From contig OZ024743.1 in the NCBI GenBank assembly GCA_964016885.1, positions 19,298,872 through 19,362,871 of the forward strand: 64,000 nt of DNA, written 5' to 3'. This document shows, piece after piece, positions 1 through 11,710 of the stretch. The notes beneath the pieces were generated by a model. The model was not told the origin of the DNA and ran no database searches. It saw only the letters and a program-made list of their open reading frames with translations. This stretch comes from Eledone cirrhosa (lineage: Eukaryota > Mollusca > Cephalopoda > Octopoda > Eledonidae). The position numbers and the translations under genes are program-made. The stretch's first letter is position 1, and each line of letters begins with the position of its first letter.

Positions 1-362
1 ACAACCCCTTTACGTAGTAGGGCTTCATCCACCCATTCCCGTATACCCATGCCCTTAACCCCTCAAACAATCCACAAAGACTACATGATGTCGGGCAGCG
101 GGGGTTTCAAATTAATTATCAAGCGAATATACTAAGTTAGAAAAGGAACAAGTGAATCGATTACAAACTAAATATACAAGAAGCCTAGTTCCTTTAAATA
201 ACCTAAATACCAAACTGAAAATAAATAAAATACCGAATATATTAAGATTTATATATATATATAAATACATATACACCTTTTTTTTTAAATGAGGGTTGTT
301 TGCATAATTGCAAACGAATCGAATGTTAATATTAATATTCGAGAAACTCAGATTACATAAAT
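1..362. other. No recognised feature
   Basis: AT-rich sequence leading into a microsatellite block. I see no coding frame, RNA gene or repeat family that I recognise. Confidence 0.5.
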
Positions 363-371
363 ATGTATGTA

Positions 372-407
<36 letters not shown>

Positions 408-467
408 CATATATATATACATATATATATATATATGTATATATTTTTATATATATATATTAAGATT

Positions 468-500
<33 letters not shown>

Positions 501-561
501 CTATATGTATATATATATATACATACGTATCTCTCTCTCTCTGTCTCTCTGTCTCTCTCAC

Positions 562-633
<72 letters not shown>

Positions 634-640
634 TATGAGT
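363..640. repeat. Compound microsatellite (TA)n-(TC)n-(CA)n
   Basis: An imperfect (TA)n tract runs to about 525, followed by (TC)n to about 582 and a clean (CA)n to about 631. Frames through it give only Tyr-Ile, Ser-Leu and Thr-His repeats and are not genes. Confidence 0.95.
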
Positions 641-937
641 GTGTGTGTATGGGTATTTGCATTTTCGTGCTCAAAAACATATATATATTTCTTTAGGACA
701 GAAACCTCATAAACATGTAATTATTAGAGTTATCACATCAGACTGCCCCATGTTCCAAAGTTTCGTTTATCTTTATGTATGAATATTTTTTATGGTATAC
801 AATTTACAATTTATATGTATATACACTCTGGAATTGACGTGACACTACGGCTCCAATAGATTCCCTGAGGACTACTTACTCCCAGCCAATACAATCTATA
901 GATAAAACATCTTAGTTTCCAACATTATTTGTGACAC

Positions 938-1122
938 TGGATTGGCAGTATCGGTAGAGGGTCGGACGCCATGCTTTGACGTAAAGAATTACGGCCCTTT
1001 CCATTCTGAGTTCAAATCCCGCCGAGGTTAACTTTGCCTTTCATCCTTACGGGGTCGATAAAATAAAGTACCAGTAATACACAGGTTAATTGCTGGCCTT
1101 GTGCCAAAAGTAGAAACAATTA
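938..1122 (+). mobile_element. tRNA-derived SINE, full length
   Basis: The head reads TTGGCAGTATCGGTAGAGGG (an A-box-like segment), and a B-box-like GTTCAAATCCC lies about 60 bp on. The body holds GGGGTCGATAAAATAAAG and the tail GCCAAAAGTAGAAACAATTA. The same order recurs near 35.4, 46.9, 57.1, 58.1 and 58.7 kb, so this is a family. Near-identical flanks (TTATTTGTGACAC at about 925-937 and TTATTCGTGACAC at about 1121-1133) look like a target-site duplication. The tRNA-like boxes suggest Pol III transcription. Retroposition would depend on a partner LINE that cannot be identified here. Confidence 0.9.
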
Positions 1123-1133
1123 TTCGTGACACA

Positions 1134-2220
1134 CTTAGAATCAACGATTAACTCTATGAGTTCTCAATAGTTATGCTGTGCCTCAATGGTCTATTACGTC
1201 TTCTTACATGTGGTATCTTTTCTATTTTCCATTTATTTATTATTATTTTTTAATTCAGGAATTAAAATTCATCGTATATTTTATATTCTTAATTCCGCAT
1301 AAATTTTTCGGGGTTCGATTGTTTACTTTCATTAAATTTAACATTCTTTAACGTTTATGGTTGTCGTTGTGCTTTTTTCGCATTTTCTACGCTTGTGATG
1401 ACCGTGATCTCTGCACAATAGCGCACTACAGCCATGCTTACTTTCTCGCAGACTTCACCACTACATTCTTTGCAACTTACGTAATTCCTTCCTCTTATCT
1501 TTTTGGCTTTCTTTCTTTATATATTTGGCGTCATCCTATCTCTTTTAGACATTGAAGCCTCTCATTTTAAGTTATATTTTATATTCTTTTATCTTTTGTG
1601 GAACCAGCAGTCTGATGAGGAGATCGATTCAGGGTCAAACCCAAACTTCTATCACTAAATCTTCAGAGAAACGCACGTAACAGGAAAACACAATAAATAC
1701 ATGAATACATGTAAAATAATTTTCATCATTTTTATTTGTATTATTTTTATTATATATATATATATATATTTAAATAATGAGAGAGAGAGAGTAAAAAGGG
1801 GAATATATCTATGAAAAGAGAGGATTTTTGCATATGTACGTAAATGTAAATGTATATGTGCTTGTGTGTTTATGTATATATTATTTTTGTAGTTATGTAT
1901 GTATACAGTGTTATGTCGGGAATCGGTAGATAAATGCAATGGTAGATGTAATATTGTGAAAACTTCCCAAATAAAATTCGCTTTCTAAATATAATAAATC
2001 ATTTTCGCTCGTTGCTTGCCAAACTGATATTCCGTTTAGTGTTTCTTCAATACGAAAGCAGTACTGTCATTTGGTCTTCGATTTGAATTGCGTATACTAT
2101 TTCAATCACTTTTCAGAGCTATTATTTTGCCGGGTAGCATCATGTTGTCTGTTATACCCATATATTATATGCTCTTGTAGTATTATTTGCCACACTTACT
2201 AGTGAAACACTTTAAGAGAA
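1134..2220. other. No gene recognised
   Basis: AT-rich sequence with short (TA)n and (GA)n runs near 1755-1790. Short frames on both strands resemble no family I know and are probably chance openings. Confidence 0.5.
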
Positions 2221-2261
2221 GTAAATTAAAATCATATATGTACATATATATATATATATAT

Positions 2262-2618
2262 ATTCACAAGAATCAAAGCTATGTTCAAAGCATTTATTCA
2301 CTTACAATTGTTTCATCCACTACCGTTTCATCCGCTTCGAACTACCCTCTTGCATTATCTGTGTTATCTGCCACATGTATTTTAATTTTGATTTTAAATT
2401 TGAATTGCTGTGCAAATATAGTATAGTATAATATATGTCACTCCACTGTACATCAATATATATATATATATATATGTATCTGTGTGTCTCTTGCGTTGGA
2501 TAGGAGGTCAATTATATGTACAAACATTGAAAAATGGTCCGAAGATTCCAAGCGTAGGTTTGGATGAAACAATTGTAAGTGAATAAATGCTTTGAACATA
2601 GCTTTGATTCTTGTGAAT
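2262..2618. mobile_element. Short element with 58-bp terminal inverted repeats
   Basis: The segment 2262-2319 (starts ATTCACAAGAATCAAAGC) is the reverse complement of 2561-2618. The pair encloses about 240 bp of non-coding sequence. (TA)n lies immediately left of the first arm. This is the architecture of a MITE or foldback element. No transposase is present, and no superfamily can be assigned from the ends alone. Confidence 0.75.
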
Positions 2619-2646
2619 TGTCTCTATATATATACTCGTATACATG

Positions 2647-2651
<5 letters not shown>

Positions 2652-2682
<31 letters not shown>

Positions 2683-2700
2683 TGCACATATGCATATAAA

Positions 2701-2793
<93 letters not shown>
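2652..2793. repeat. (CA)n and (TA)n microsatellites
   Basis: (CA)n at about 2652-2679, then a near-perfect (TA)n from about 2706 to 2793. Confidence 0.95.
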
Positions 2794-2796
<3 letters not shown>

Positions 2797-3069
2797 ATAT
2801 AAGGGCGATACATTCGTTTTGCGGGGTTTTTGATGCGAAATAGTATGTCGAAACAAATATTGTTATACTTGGGGAGGGTCATATTTGTGTAATAATATTG
2901 CCAGGATTAATAAGAGATCACACTCACTGTTTGGTTGGTTTTTGCTTCTCTGTCTTTTATATCGGTTAATTTAATTTATTCGGTCCTCAGTATTACCATT
3001 GACTAACCAACGGTCAAAAATACAGATACAATATAGACACAAACACATATATATAGTCTAACAAAGTTT

Positions 3070-3097
3070 TTTCGTTGCACATCTGCAACATCGTCAG
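3070..3097 (-). ncRNA. Hammerhead-ribozyme-like core in PLE 3' region (copy 1)
   Basis: Read on the minus strand, CTGACGA (3097-3091) fits the hammerhead box CUGANGA. One T follows, then a perfect 6-bp helix GTTGCA/TGCAAC (3089-3084 with 3079-3074) closed by a GATG loop, then GAAA (3073-3070). Hammerhead motifs are known from PLE terminal repeats. The extra base between the CUGANGA box and helix II, an expanded A run, and a poor helix III argue that this copy is decayed. Confidence 0.45.
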
Positions 3098-3355
3098 TGG
3101 TGCTATTATGTTTCCTCCCGTTGTATTGTATGCTTACGCCATCTTTATTTAGTCTGTTTATTTATTTATTTGTTTATGTTTTTGTCTTCTCTGCGCATGC
3201 GTTTGCCTGTGTGTATAGTGGTGTGTTTGATGTGTGTTCGTGTTTGGGTGACTGTGTATTGGTTATTGTATTCTATCTTAGTTTACTAGTGTGTGTTTAT
3301 ATGTGTTTGTTGTTATTGTGCTTGTGTATTTATTTATTTATTTATTTATTTATAC

Positions 3356-3747
3356 TTATCTTAGGTCAGACTTGTTTGTTTGGGTGTTGTTCTTATTCCA
3401 TTCAATTTTTCTGTTTGGCTTTGGCCTTCTAAGTTCTATTTCGCTGATCTCTCTGATTTGCCTATCTGCTGGGTCATTTCTATGTTTAGATATTATTCTA
3501 TTTCTATGTTGTCTATGTTACCGTCGTGTGGTTGTCTAGCATGTTCGTATAGTACTGAACCGTTTTTTCGTCCTTTTAGTCCCCCCCCCCAGTGTTGGTC
3601 TATCCTTTCACCTATGCTACGAGCTGTCTCGCCTATGTATGTTGTTGTCATGTTTCTGTAGGTACCCACTGTACATCTTATGCTATAGACTACGTTTCTA
3701 TTTTTACAGTTTATCCGGGGATTGCCCATTATAAAAGAGCAAATCAT
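3356..3747 (-). pseudogene. PLE GIY-YIG endonuclease domain and C-terminus, broken
   Basis: The frame from 3747 reads CSFIMGNPRINCKNRNVVYS, then SIRC and TYIGETARSIGERIDQH. This is the cysteine-containing variant of GIY-YIG typical of PLE endonucleases, which nick the target for reverse transcription. After a stop at about 3493 and a frame change, the tail continues with EISEIELRRPKPNRKIEWNK and stops at 3356. That tail resembles the C-terminus at 4120-4211 on the other strand. The RT region is absent. The N-terminal side of this domain lies inverted on the plus strand from 3747. This is a dead 5'-truncated copy. Confidence 0.75.
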
Positions 3748-4017
3748 GGAATAGCTTAGATAGGACTAGACATAAGATAGGGAAAGCCACCTCATGGTAC
3801 GACAACCAGAGATACCAGAGTGTCATGTTTATGAACGCTACCCCTGGAGGGAAATTAGCTAACCAGTGTAGAAAGGCCCTGAGAAAGAGCCACTTAAAGA
3901 TTAAGGTAGTAGAAAAGCCAGGAACCACCATAAAATCCCTGATCAGCAAAACCTACCCTTTTAATAAAACCCACTGTACTAATAGGAAATGTATCATACT
4001 AATAGGAAATGTATCAT
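3747..4017 (+). pseudogene. PLE coding piece upstream of GIY-YIG, inverted
   Basis: The plus frame reads RTRHKIGKATSWYDNQRYQS, then NATPGGKLANQCRKALRK, VVEKPGTTIKSLISKTYP and HCTNRKCIIC. In PLE proteins this segment (a NATPGG-like box, then a KS.I.KTYP box and a Cys-rich linker) lies directly before GIY-YIG. It ends at the same residues (IIC) at which the minus-strand endonuclease piece begins, so the two pieces were once contiguous. A perfect 20-bp tandem duplication (3978-3997 and 3998-4017) breaks the frame at the end. Confidence 0.7.
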
Positions 4018-4402
4018 ATGTGCCTCTCCTTTGTTCTGTCCTACGTCATTTTGTTTCTGTCTGTGTGTTGTGTGCTCAGTTTGCGCATGCACCACATCCG
4101 GGTGTCTGTGTGTGTTTAGACAAATTACAGAGGCAATAAACATAAAAGAATTACAACCAAAATTAAATAGAAAATATGAGTGGAACAGCAACATCACAAC
4201 TTACAATTAAGGACAAAATGAAAACACACACACACATAGAACAAACAACCAACCAATAACATGTAAATAAATAAATAAATAAACAAATAGATAAATGAAC
4301 ATAAACACACACAGACACCCGGATGTGGCGCATGCGCAAACTGAGCACACAACACACACACAGAAACAAAATGGCGTAGGACAGAACAAAGGAGAGGCAC
4401 AG
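4018..4402. repeat. 100-bp inverted repeat in PLE 3' region
   Basis: 4018-4119 and 4303-4402 are near-perfect reverse complements (both contain GCCTCTCCTTTGTTCTGTCC when read in the same sense). They enclose the PLE C-terminal frame and an AAAT-rich tract at about 4262-4285. Confidence 0.85.
4120..4211 (+). pseudogene. PLE C-terminal fragment, second copy
   Basis: The frame reads RQITEAINIKELQPKLNRKY, then EWNSNITTYN and a stop. It parallels the minus-strand tail RQIREISEIELRRPKPNRKI at about 3360-3450, but is diverged from it, so it comes from another PLE subfamily. The GIY-YIG domain that should precede it is missing and is replaced by an inverted piece of 3' untranslated sequence. Confidence 0.65.
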
Positions 4403-4427
4403 AAACAAAGAAAGGAATCCCCAGTCA

Positions 4428-4456
4428 CTGAAGAGGTCACAGAGTGTGTGACGAAA
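4428..4456 (+). ncRNA. Hammerhead-ribozyme-like core in PLE 3' region (copy 2)
   Basis: CTGAAGA (4428-4434) again fits CUGANGA. One G follows, then a perfect 6-bp helix GTCACA/TGTGAC (4436-4441 with 4447-4452) around a GAGTG loop, then GAAA (4453-4456). Its place, at the end of the PLE 3' region shortly before a TATATATA stretch, matches copy 1 at 3070-3097. The helix sequence differs from copy 1 but its pairing is kept, which favours a selected RNA fold. Helices I and III are not convincing by eye. Confidence 0.45.
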
Positions 4457-4679
4457 GGACTATGACTATATATAAACAACTATCTGGTTGTGGAACCAAC
4501 CAACCAACCAGAAACTTATAAATTTATAAATTTGTAAATTTATAAATATATAATAAATTGAAGTGAAAGCAACTGGTGCGTGTGTTTCTTATTGGCAACA
4601 TGACCCTCCCAAAGTATAACAATATCGGTTTCAACACACGATTTCAGATAAAGAATCTTGCTAAACAAATTCAGAAACG

Positions 4680-5825
<1,146 letters not shown>

Positions 5826-5936
5826 ATTTATTAAATAACAGATTAAAGTTTAAGCAAAGAATCGCTGCTTTCACCCTTAACCCTTCGTTAAGAGTGAAAG
5901 CAGCGACTCTTTGTTTAAACTTTAATATATTATTTA

Positions 5937-5943
<7 letters not shown>
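5826..5943. repeat. Hairpin with about 55-bp arms
   Basis: TTTAAGCAAAGAATCGCTGC on the left mirrors the segment GCAGCGACTCTTTGTTTAAA on the right, around a short CCTTC loop near 5882. The arms extend outward into ATTAAATAA-type sequence, and a (TA)n block follows at 5941-6019. This is probably a tiny foldback element or the end of one. Confidence 0.8.

Positions 5944-6019
<76 letters not shown>
5941..6019. repeat. (TA)n microsatellite
   Basis: About 39 near-perfect TA units between two inverted-repeat structures. Confidence 0.95.
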
Positions 6020-6020
<1 letters not shown>

Positions 6021-6022
<2 letters not shown>

Positions 6023-6236
6023 CAGTATATAGAGAAGAAAACACAAAATGGGTGTTTTCAATTATGAGGGGTAACCATTAGAGTGAACAGCATAAAATGT
6101 ACAGACCCTCATTTATAACTATAAAACACCTGGTCAAAATCAAAGATGAGAATGCTTCACCATAACTTCTCACAGTGGTTCTCTACCCTTCGTAAATGAA
6201 AACACCATTTTTATGTGTACTTCTCTATATACTGAA
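6021..6236. mobile_element. MITE-like element with about 55-bp terminal inverted repeats
   Basis: The left end CAGTATATAGAGAAG mirrors CTTCTCTATATACTG at the right. Inner parts (GGTGTTTTCA and TGAAAACACC) also pair. The element is about 215 bp, non-coding, with TA next to both ends, which would suit a Tc1/mariner-type non-autonomous element. That superfamily assignment is inference. Confidence 0.75.
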
Positions 6237-6289
6237 TTATAAAGAGCCCGGTACTTACCCCATTTACAGGTGATTAACACGAGTCTTTA

Positions 6290-6690
6290 ACTCCGTTTTT
6301 TTTTCATTTGCAAAATCATTAACCATCTTGCCAACAACAACCCTGAGCACCTTTTTGATTTCCATGTGTCTAACACAAGTGGGCATACCTACAAAGTCAG
6401 AAAACAGCAGAGCTCCCATGACTTTTGAAAACATTTTTTCACGCTCAGAGTTGCTGAAGCATGGAACAAACTACCTTCATTAGTTGTTATCTGTCGAGAC
6501 ACTCTATCCTTTAAATCATCCATGCTTCCTGAGATTCGCCAACACTGCATCTGATATCCACCTTCCATACAGACGCACATATGTATATCATGACTCGTAC
6601 ACTGTTAATTTTCCTGACATTTGTACATTATTCTATGTACTATACATGCACCTTTGATGAGTTGTAGTGCACCTGAGCACTGTACACAAT
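6290..6690 (+). pseudogene. 3' end of a decayed LINE ORF2
   Basis: The plus frame HFFTLRVAEAWNKLPSLVVI, then CRDTLSFKSSML (about 6433-6530), matches the C-terminal signature of many jockey/CR1-superfamily LINE proteins (R...WN.LP..VV......FK). About 160 bp of 3' untranslated sequence follows and ends in an imperfect ATT repeat at about 6696-6720. That repeat is also where the A1 element's 3' end begins. The RT and endonuclease are absent. Confidence 0.7.
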
Positions 6691-6695
6691 GATTT

Positions 6696-6720
6696 CATTA
6701 TTATTATCATTATTATTATT
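6696..6720. repeat. (ATT)n tract at A1 3' end
   Basis: An imperfect ATT repeat shared by the 3' tail of the plus-strand LINE fragment and the 3' end of the minus-strand element A1. Confidence 0.8.
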
Positions 6721-6796
6721 GTTCTTTGAGTCTCAGTCATTGATGTTATTTAACTGGAAAGTTTGTTGAAATGAATATCAAGCCGCTACCTGCAGC

Positions 6797-9700
6797 CTAA
6801 GATATTCAGGTCGTATCGGAGGGTTCTTGCTGTTCCCACGAAGCATGCCTTTTGAAGTGTTCCAAAAAGTGGGGCTGGACTAATCTTCTTTAACCATCCT
6901 TGGAAACTCTTTGAGATAGAACCTAGTGCGCCTATGACAATCCTTGACTTCATGGGTGTTCCAAATCCTTTTTAACTCCCACGTTAAGTCCTGGTATCGG
7001 TTAGTTTTAACCCTCTCCTTTTCTTGCACTCTCGTCGCACCTTCACCTGATCGTTTTCTATTACCTACTCTGGCTTATGCTCATACCACTTCTCAGAATG
7101 TGGTAAATTGTTTACTTTGCATAGGTGCCAGTGGATCACCCTGCCCATCACATCATGTCTCCAGCCCTTATAGTGAGTCTGGGCTAGGTGTTTACACTCG
7201 GATACAATGTGAGCCACAGTCTCCTCTCTCTCTCCACAGATCCTGCACAGTGGGCTAGCCTCCTCCTTGTAAATGTGGTGTTTCAACCACTTCGTTTTGA
7301 GGGCCTGCTCCTGCGCGGCCATTAACATTCCTTCTGTAGCCTTTTTAAGGTCTCCTCTTTTCAACCAGTTCCATGTCTGTGGATCTCTAAATTCAGTTTT
7401 CTCAAAGAAGGTACTATGAAGGGATTTTTCCTAAAGTCTGCTCTTTCTCCTTGATGTTATTTCCTCATTGGAATCCCCTGACCTATTGTCCCCTCCTTCA
7501 GTACAGTTCTGAGCATTGGCTCCTTCCTATCAGTCACGTATTTGTGTAGGTTGTTTTTCTCCATCTGAATACAGTCCTCTATGCTGATAAGACCTCTTCC
7601 ACCTTCAGATCTCCTTAAGTAGAGTCTATCGACATCACTCCTCTTCTGGAACATATTGTAGATAGTCAATAGCTTCCTAGTCTTCCTATCCATTTCTTTT
7701 TGTTCAGCAACATTCCATCTCAGAATTTCCCGCACTGTACCTAATAATAGACAGGGCTCGGGAATTTACTGCACTTATGGCATTCCAACTGTTCAGATGT
7801 GACTTCAATACGCTCCTTACTCTCCGAATGTATTCAGTTCTTATCAATTCCTTCATATTGTTGTTATTGATGTCATCAGCCTCCAGAACGCCCAAATACT
7901 TGTATCCTTCCTCAGAGTCAATTCCCTTTATCATCTCACCTGTTGGTATCTGGATTCCGTTACTTCTGCTCAACTTACCCCTCCTCATCACAATGACTTC
8001 ACACTTACTAATACCAAATTGCATACATATATCATTGCTGAAAATACGGACAGTGACAACAAGCACATCCAACTCCTTCTCACTCTTCCCTAAGAGCTTA
8101 AGATCGTCCATGAAGAGGAGGTGATTGATGGTAAGCCCTCCCTTTCCCAACCCGTATCCTGCTCTCACTTTTCGCAGTACACTGGTCAGAGGCATCAGGG
8201 CACGGACAAACAACAGAGGGGACAGACTATCTCCCTGGAAGATACCTCTCTTGATCTTCACGCTTCCCAAGGATTCTCCAGTTGATGTTAACTCTGTTTC
8301 CCAGGACTTCATACTTTTGCCCAACAACTGTCTGATGTTATCTGCCACCTTGAAGATCTCCAGGCTTTTGGTGATCCAAGAATGAAGCACCATGTCAAAT
8401 GCCTTTTTGTAGTCTATCCATCCCATGGCAAGACCAGTGTGTCTCCTCTTGCAATTCCTCATTACCATCTTATCAATAAGTAACTGGTCCTTTGTATCAC
8501 GTGACTTCTTTCGGCATCCTTTATGTTCGTCCGGAAACAAGTTGTTTGTGTGGAGGTGATGGTAGATTTCCTCAGACATAATGCTTGTCAACAGTTTCCA
8601 CATTACGGACAGACATGTGATAGGTCTATAGTTGGTAACATCATTACCCTTGATTCGGTCTTTCATTATCAGAACTGTGGTACCTTTTGTCAACCACTCT
8701 GGTATCTTACCGGACATCAAGCAGTCATTGAACATGGTTGTCAGTTTCGGGTGGAGGGATGTTATGTTTTTAATCAAATACCCCTGCACACCATCTGGGC
8801 CAGGTGATTTCCAGTTGGTTAGTTTTTTGGCCTGCCCCTTAAGAGTTTCAACTGTGATACTCAAATCAGTTTGTTGGTGTGCCTGTTCACCGATCTCCTT
8901 CTGTACTGCCTCAATCCACACTGTCTGGTCATTATGTTTAACATCCTGCTCCCATATTCCTCTCCAGAATGTTTTAGTTTGTTCCGCCTCAGGGATCAAG
9001 TCGTTGCCTCTTTCTTTCCCTTCAAGCTGTCCAAACAGCATCTTCTGGTTGTTGTCGAACATGCGGTTCTGTGTATACTGGCTGACTCTGTTCTCGTCTC
9101 GCCTGATGTTTGCACTCTTTGCTACAATGCGTTGCTTCAGTTCGTCTATGATAATATTTAGCTTTTTCCTCCTAGTTTTGTACTTTATTTCCAGTCTATT
9201 TTTAGTGTCTATGTTTTTTAGTGTCCCATTCAGTAGTGACTAAAGCTTTCCAATGTCATTTCTCCTTTCCTTGATTTGACCACTCAGTCGTTTCTTCCAC
9301 CAAGGCTCTGCTCTTTCTTGTCTGTTGTTTCCTCTCGCTTTTATACCAAGTAGTTTCCTCACCGTATTAGCTGTTGCTTTGAGGATATTGTTGCACTGGT
9401 GAAGGCTCCTCGCCTCAAGGTATGGGATGACTTTGTTTACCTTAGCTGTTGTTTCTTTTAACTTTTTCCTGTCTACAAATCTTAGGTTCATAGGTCTCCC
9501 ACTATCATTGTTCAATTCATCTACCACTAAGTTTGTCCTAGCCCGTCAGCATTCATCTCCTCAGTGGCCGTATCTCTGTTCCAGGTATTATTTATCTCAG
9601 TATTCAGATCATTGTCTGCTTCGGGTGGTTCCTCCGTTCTCTCGACCTCTTCACCTTCATTTCCCACTGGCTCGTTTGCCTGGCATACTCCACCCTCCAT

Positions 9701-10081
9701 CTCCAAGCTAATCTCTCTGCTCAGTTCCTCCAGTTCCAGCTCGCTTATCCACCCATTAGTTCTTATTACCCGAGCCTGCCCGGCCAGTTTTTGTTCATCT
9801 AATTTAAATGGACCAATCTCGTTCCAGATGTTATGCATCCTTTTCCTATAGCCTTTCTCCTTGGGGTTACACTTCAGGTAACATTGCATAACAGTTCTAT
9901 TCAATTCTTTCGTCCAGTTGGTTCTGGTCTCTTTCCTTCTTCTTCTTCCTCCGACACCAGCAGTATTTTGTTGACAGCCAGGTCCCTGCTGCTGAGCCAG
10001 GGAGCACCTGTTGGGTGAGAGTGTGTCACATGACATTCTAGTCTCCAATTCACCGTTATTCGAACTGTTTAGGTTCGACAT
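6797..10081 (-). pseudogene. A1 retrotransposon polyprotein, multiple frameshifts
   Basis: The N-terminal piece (10081-9527) has a Myb/SANT-like segment WTKELNRTVMQCYLK followed by NGWISELELEEL. A 19-bp deletion relative to A2 breaks the frame near 9530. A stop follows after DIGKL at 9240. The RT frame (9062-7704) carries DYKKAFDMV, FQGDSLSPLLF and the catalytic FMDDLKL. An extra T near 7730 shifts the frame into RSEGGRGLISIEDC. The CCHC segment CRICGEREETVAHIVSEC is at about 7245-7192. About 117 bp that hold the endonuclease RPD...D core in A2 are missing at about 7036, so this copy cannot encode a complete endonuclease. The C-terminus ends near 6797. Confidence 0.85.
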
Positions 10082-10410
10082 TTAAACACTCTTATCGAGG
10101 ATTGGCGAATGTATGGTGACAAAACCACCGGTGAATTACTTGTCTCCGGTGGTTTCGTCACTCCACGTGACTTTGGTGTGACATTATCACGCTGTAGACG
10201 AACCCAAATAAACAAACAAACAAACAAACAGGCAGAAAAAAACCCAAAAATGGATAAGCATAAGTTTCATTGTAATGTAGTGTTTGAATGTCTGACTTAG
10301 TTTTTCCCTTCCCTTCTCTGTCCGTCCGTTTGTTTTTCTCTTCATTTTTATTTCCTTTTCGTTTTTCGTTGTTGCTGTGCTGCTTTGATTTTTTTATTTT
10401 TTTTTTTTTA

Positions 10411-11710
10411 TTTTGACCGGATCATCAATTCAGTCTATTTATATATTTTGATGCCTTCCTCTTTTAGTGAGAATTCTACAATGTAGCAGGGGCTAGCGGG
10501 AGAGAATAGCGGCGGTAGTGACAATGAGGCAGCGGCGGCGGCGGCGATGGCGGTGCTGTGCCAGCAGCAACTAGCAGGAGGTAGTGGGAGAGAATAGCGG
10601 CGGTAGCGATAATGAGGCAGCGGCGTTGGCGATGTGGTCGTATTACTGTAGAGATGGTGTTGAAGATGGAGTAGAAATTTGAGTCGACTTGACCAGAGTT
10701 TTCATCGTGGCAGTGGTGGTGGCAATGGTGGTGAAATTATGTTTAGTGAAATTATCATTAGTCTCGTATATGTGTTGACACATTCCTGTAATATTGGAAT
10801 TAAACATTTTGTTAAAACTAAAACTTGATTTTGATTATTGTTTTTTTTTTTCTTGACCGGGTCATCAATTCAGTCTATTTATATATTTTGATGTTTTCCT
10901 CTTTTAGTGGGAATTCTACAATGTAGCAGGGGGTAGCGGGAGAGAATAGCGGCGGTAGTGATATTGAGGCAGCGGCGGCGGTGATATGCCAGTAGCAACT
11001 AGCAGGAGGTAGTGGGAGAGAGTAGCGGCGGTAGCGATAATGAGGCAGTGGTGGTGGTGGTGATGATGTGGTCGTATTACTGTAGTGATGGTGTTGAAGT
11101 TGGAGTAGAAATTTGAGACGACTTGATCAGAGTTTTCATCGTGGTAGTGATGGTGGTATTGGTGGGAAAATTATCTTTAGTGAAATTATCATTAGTCGCG
11201 TATATGTGTTGACATATTTCCGTAATATTGAAATTAAACATTTTGTTAAAACTAAAACTTGATTTTTATTTTTTTTATTTTTTTTATTTTGACCAGGTCA
11301 TCAATTCAGTCTATTTTTATATTTTGATGTTTTCCTCTTTTAGTGGGAATTCTACAATGTGGCAGGGGGTAGCGGGAGAGAATAGCGGCGGTAGTGATAT
11401 TGAGGCAGCGGCGGCGGTGGTGGTGGCGGTGCTGTGCTAGCAGCAACTAGCAGGAGGTAGTGGGAGAGAATAGCGGCGGTAGCTATAGTGAGGCAGCGGT
11501 GGTGGTGATGTGGTCGTATTACTGTAGTGATGGTGTTGAAGTTGGAGTAGAAATTTGAGTGGACTTAACCAGATTTCTCATCGTGGTAGTAGTGGTGGTA
11601 TTGGTGGTGAAATTATCTTTAGTGAAATTATCGTTAGTCGCGTATATGTGTTGACATATGTCCGCAATATTGGAATTAAAAATTTTGTTAAACTAAGACT
11701 TGAAGCAATA
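10411..11710 (-). repeat. Three tandem units of about 437 bp in the A1 5' untranslated region
   Basis: Units start near 10411, 10851 and 11287, each opening with a TTGACC(A/G)GGTCATC-like segment. Each contains a GGCGGTAG/GAGGCAGCGG-rich part and a GTGTTGACATAT-like part. A2 holds a single equivalent at about 15870-16290. Tandem 5' promoter monomers are known in other LINEs (mouse L1), and a promoter role here is inferred. Confidence 0.85.

Larger units (their letters stand above)
2850..4650. mobile_element. Rearranged Penelope-like element locus with inverted ends
   Basis: The left end, around the AGGGTCAT motif at about 2860-2885, is inverted relative to ATGACCCT at about 4600-4625, so the locus has long diverged inverted termini. 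Inside are PLE endonuclease coding pieces on both strands meeting at 3747, two 3' untranslated regions with (AAAT)n tracts, and two hammerhead-like motifs. PLEs often carry terminal repeats in mixed orientation. I read the locus as one minus-strand copy with an inverted 5' part, joined to a second plus-strand copy that keeps only its C-terminus and 3' end. Confidence 0.7.

Noticed and set aside
363..696. Open frames rich in Tyr-Ile, Ser-Leu or Thr-His
   Set aside because: They are translations of dinucleotide repeats. The same holds for frames in other TA, CA and GA tracts.
938..1010. SINE heads as functional tRNA genes
   Set aside because: They have box-like segments but no cloverleaf or acceptor stem, and they are joined to SINE bodies with target duplications.
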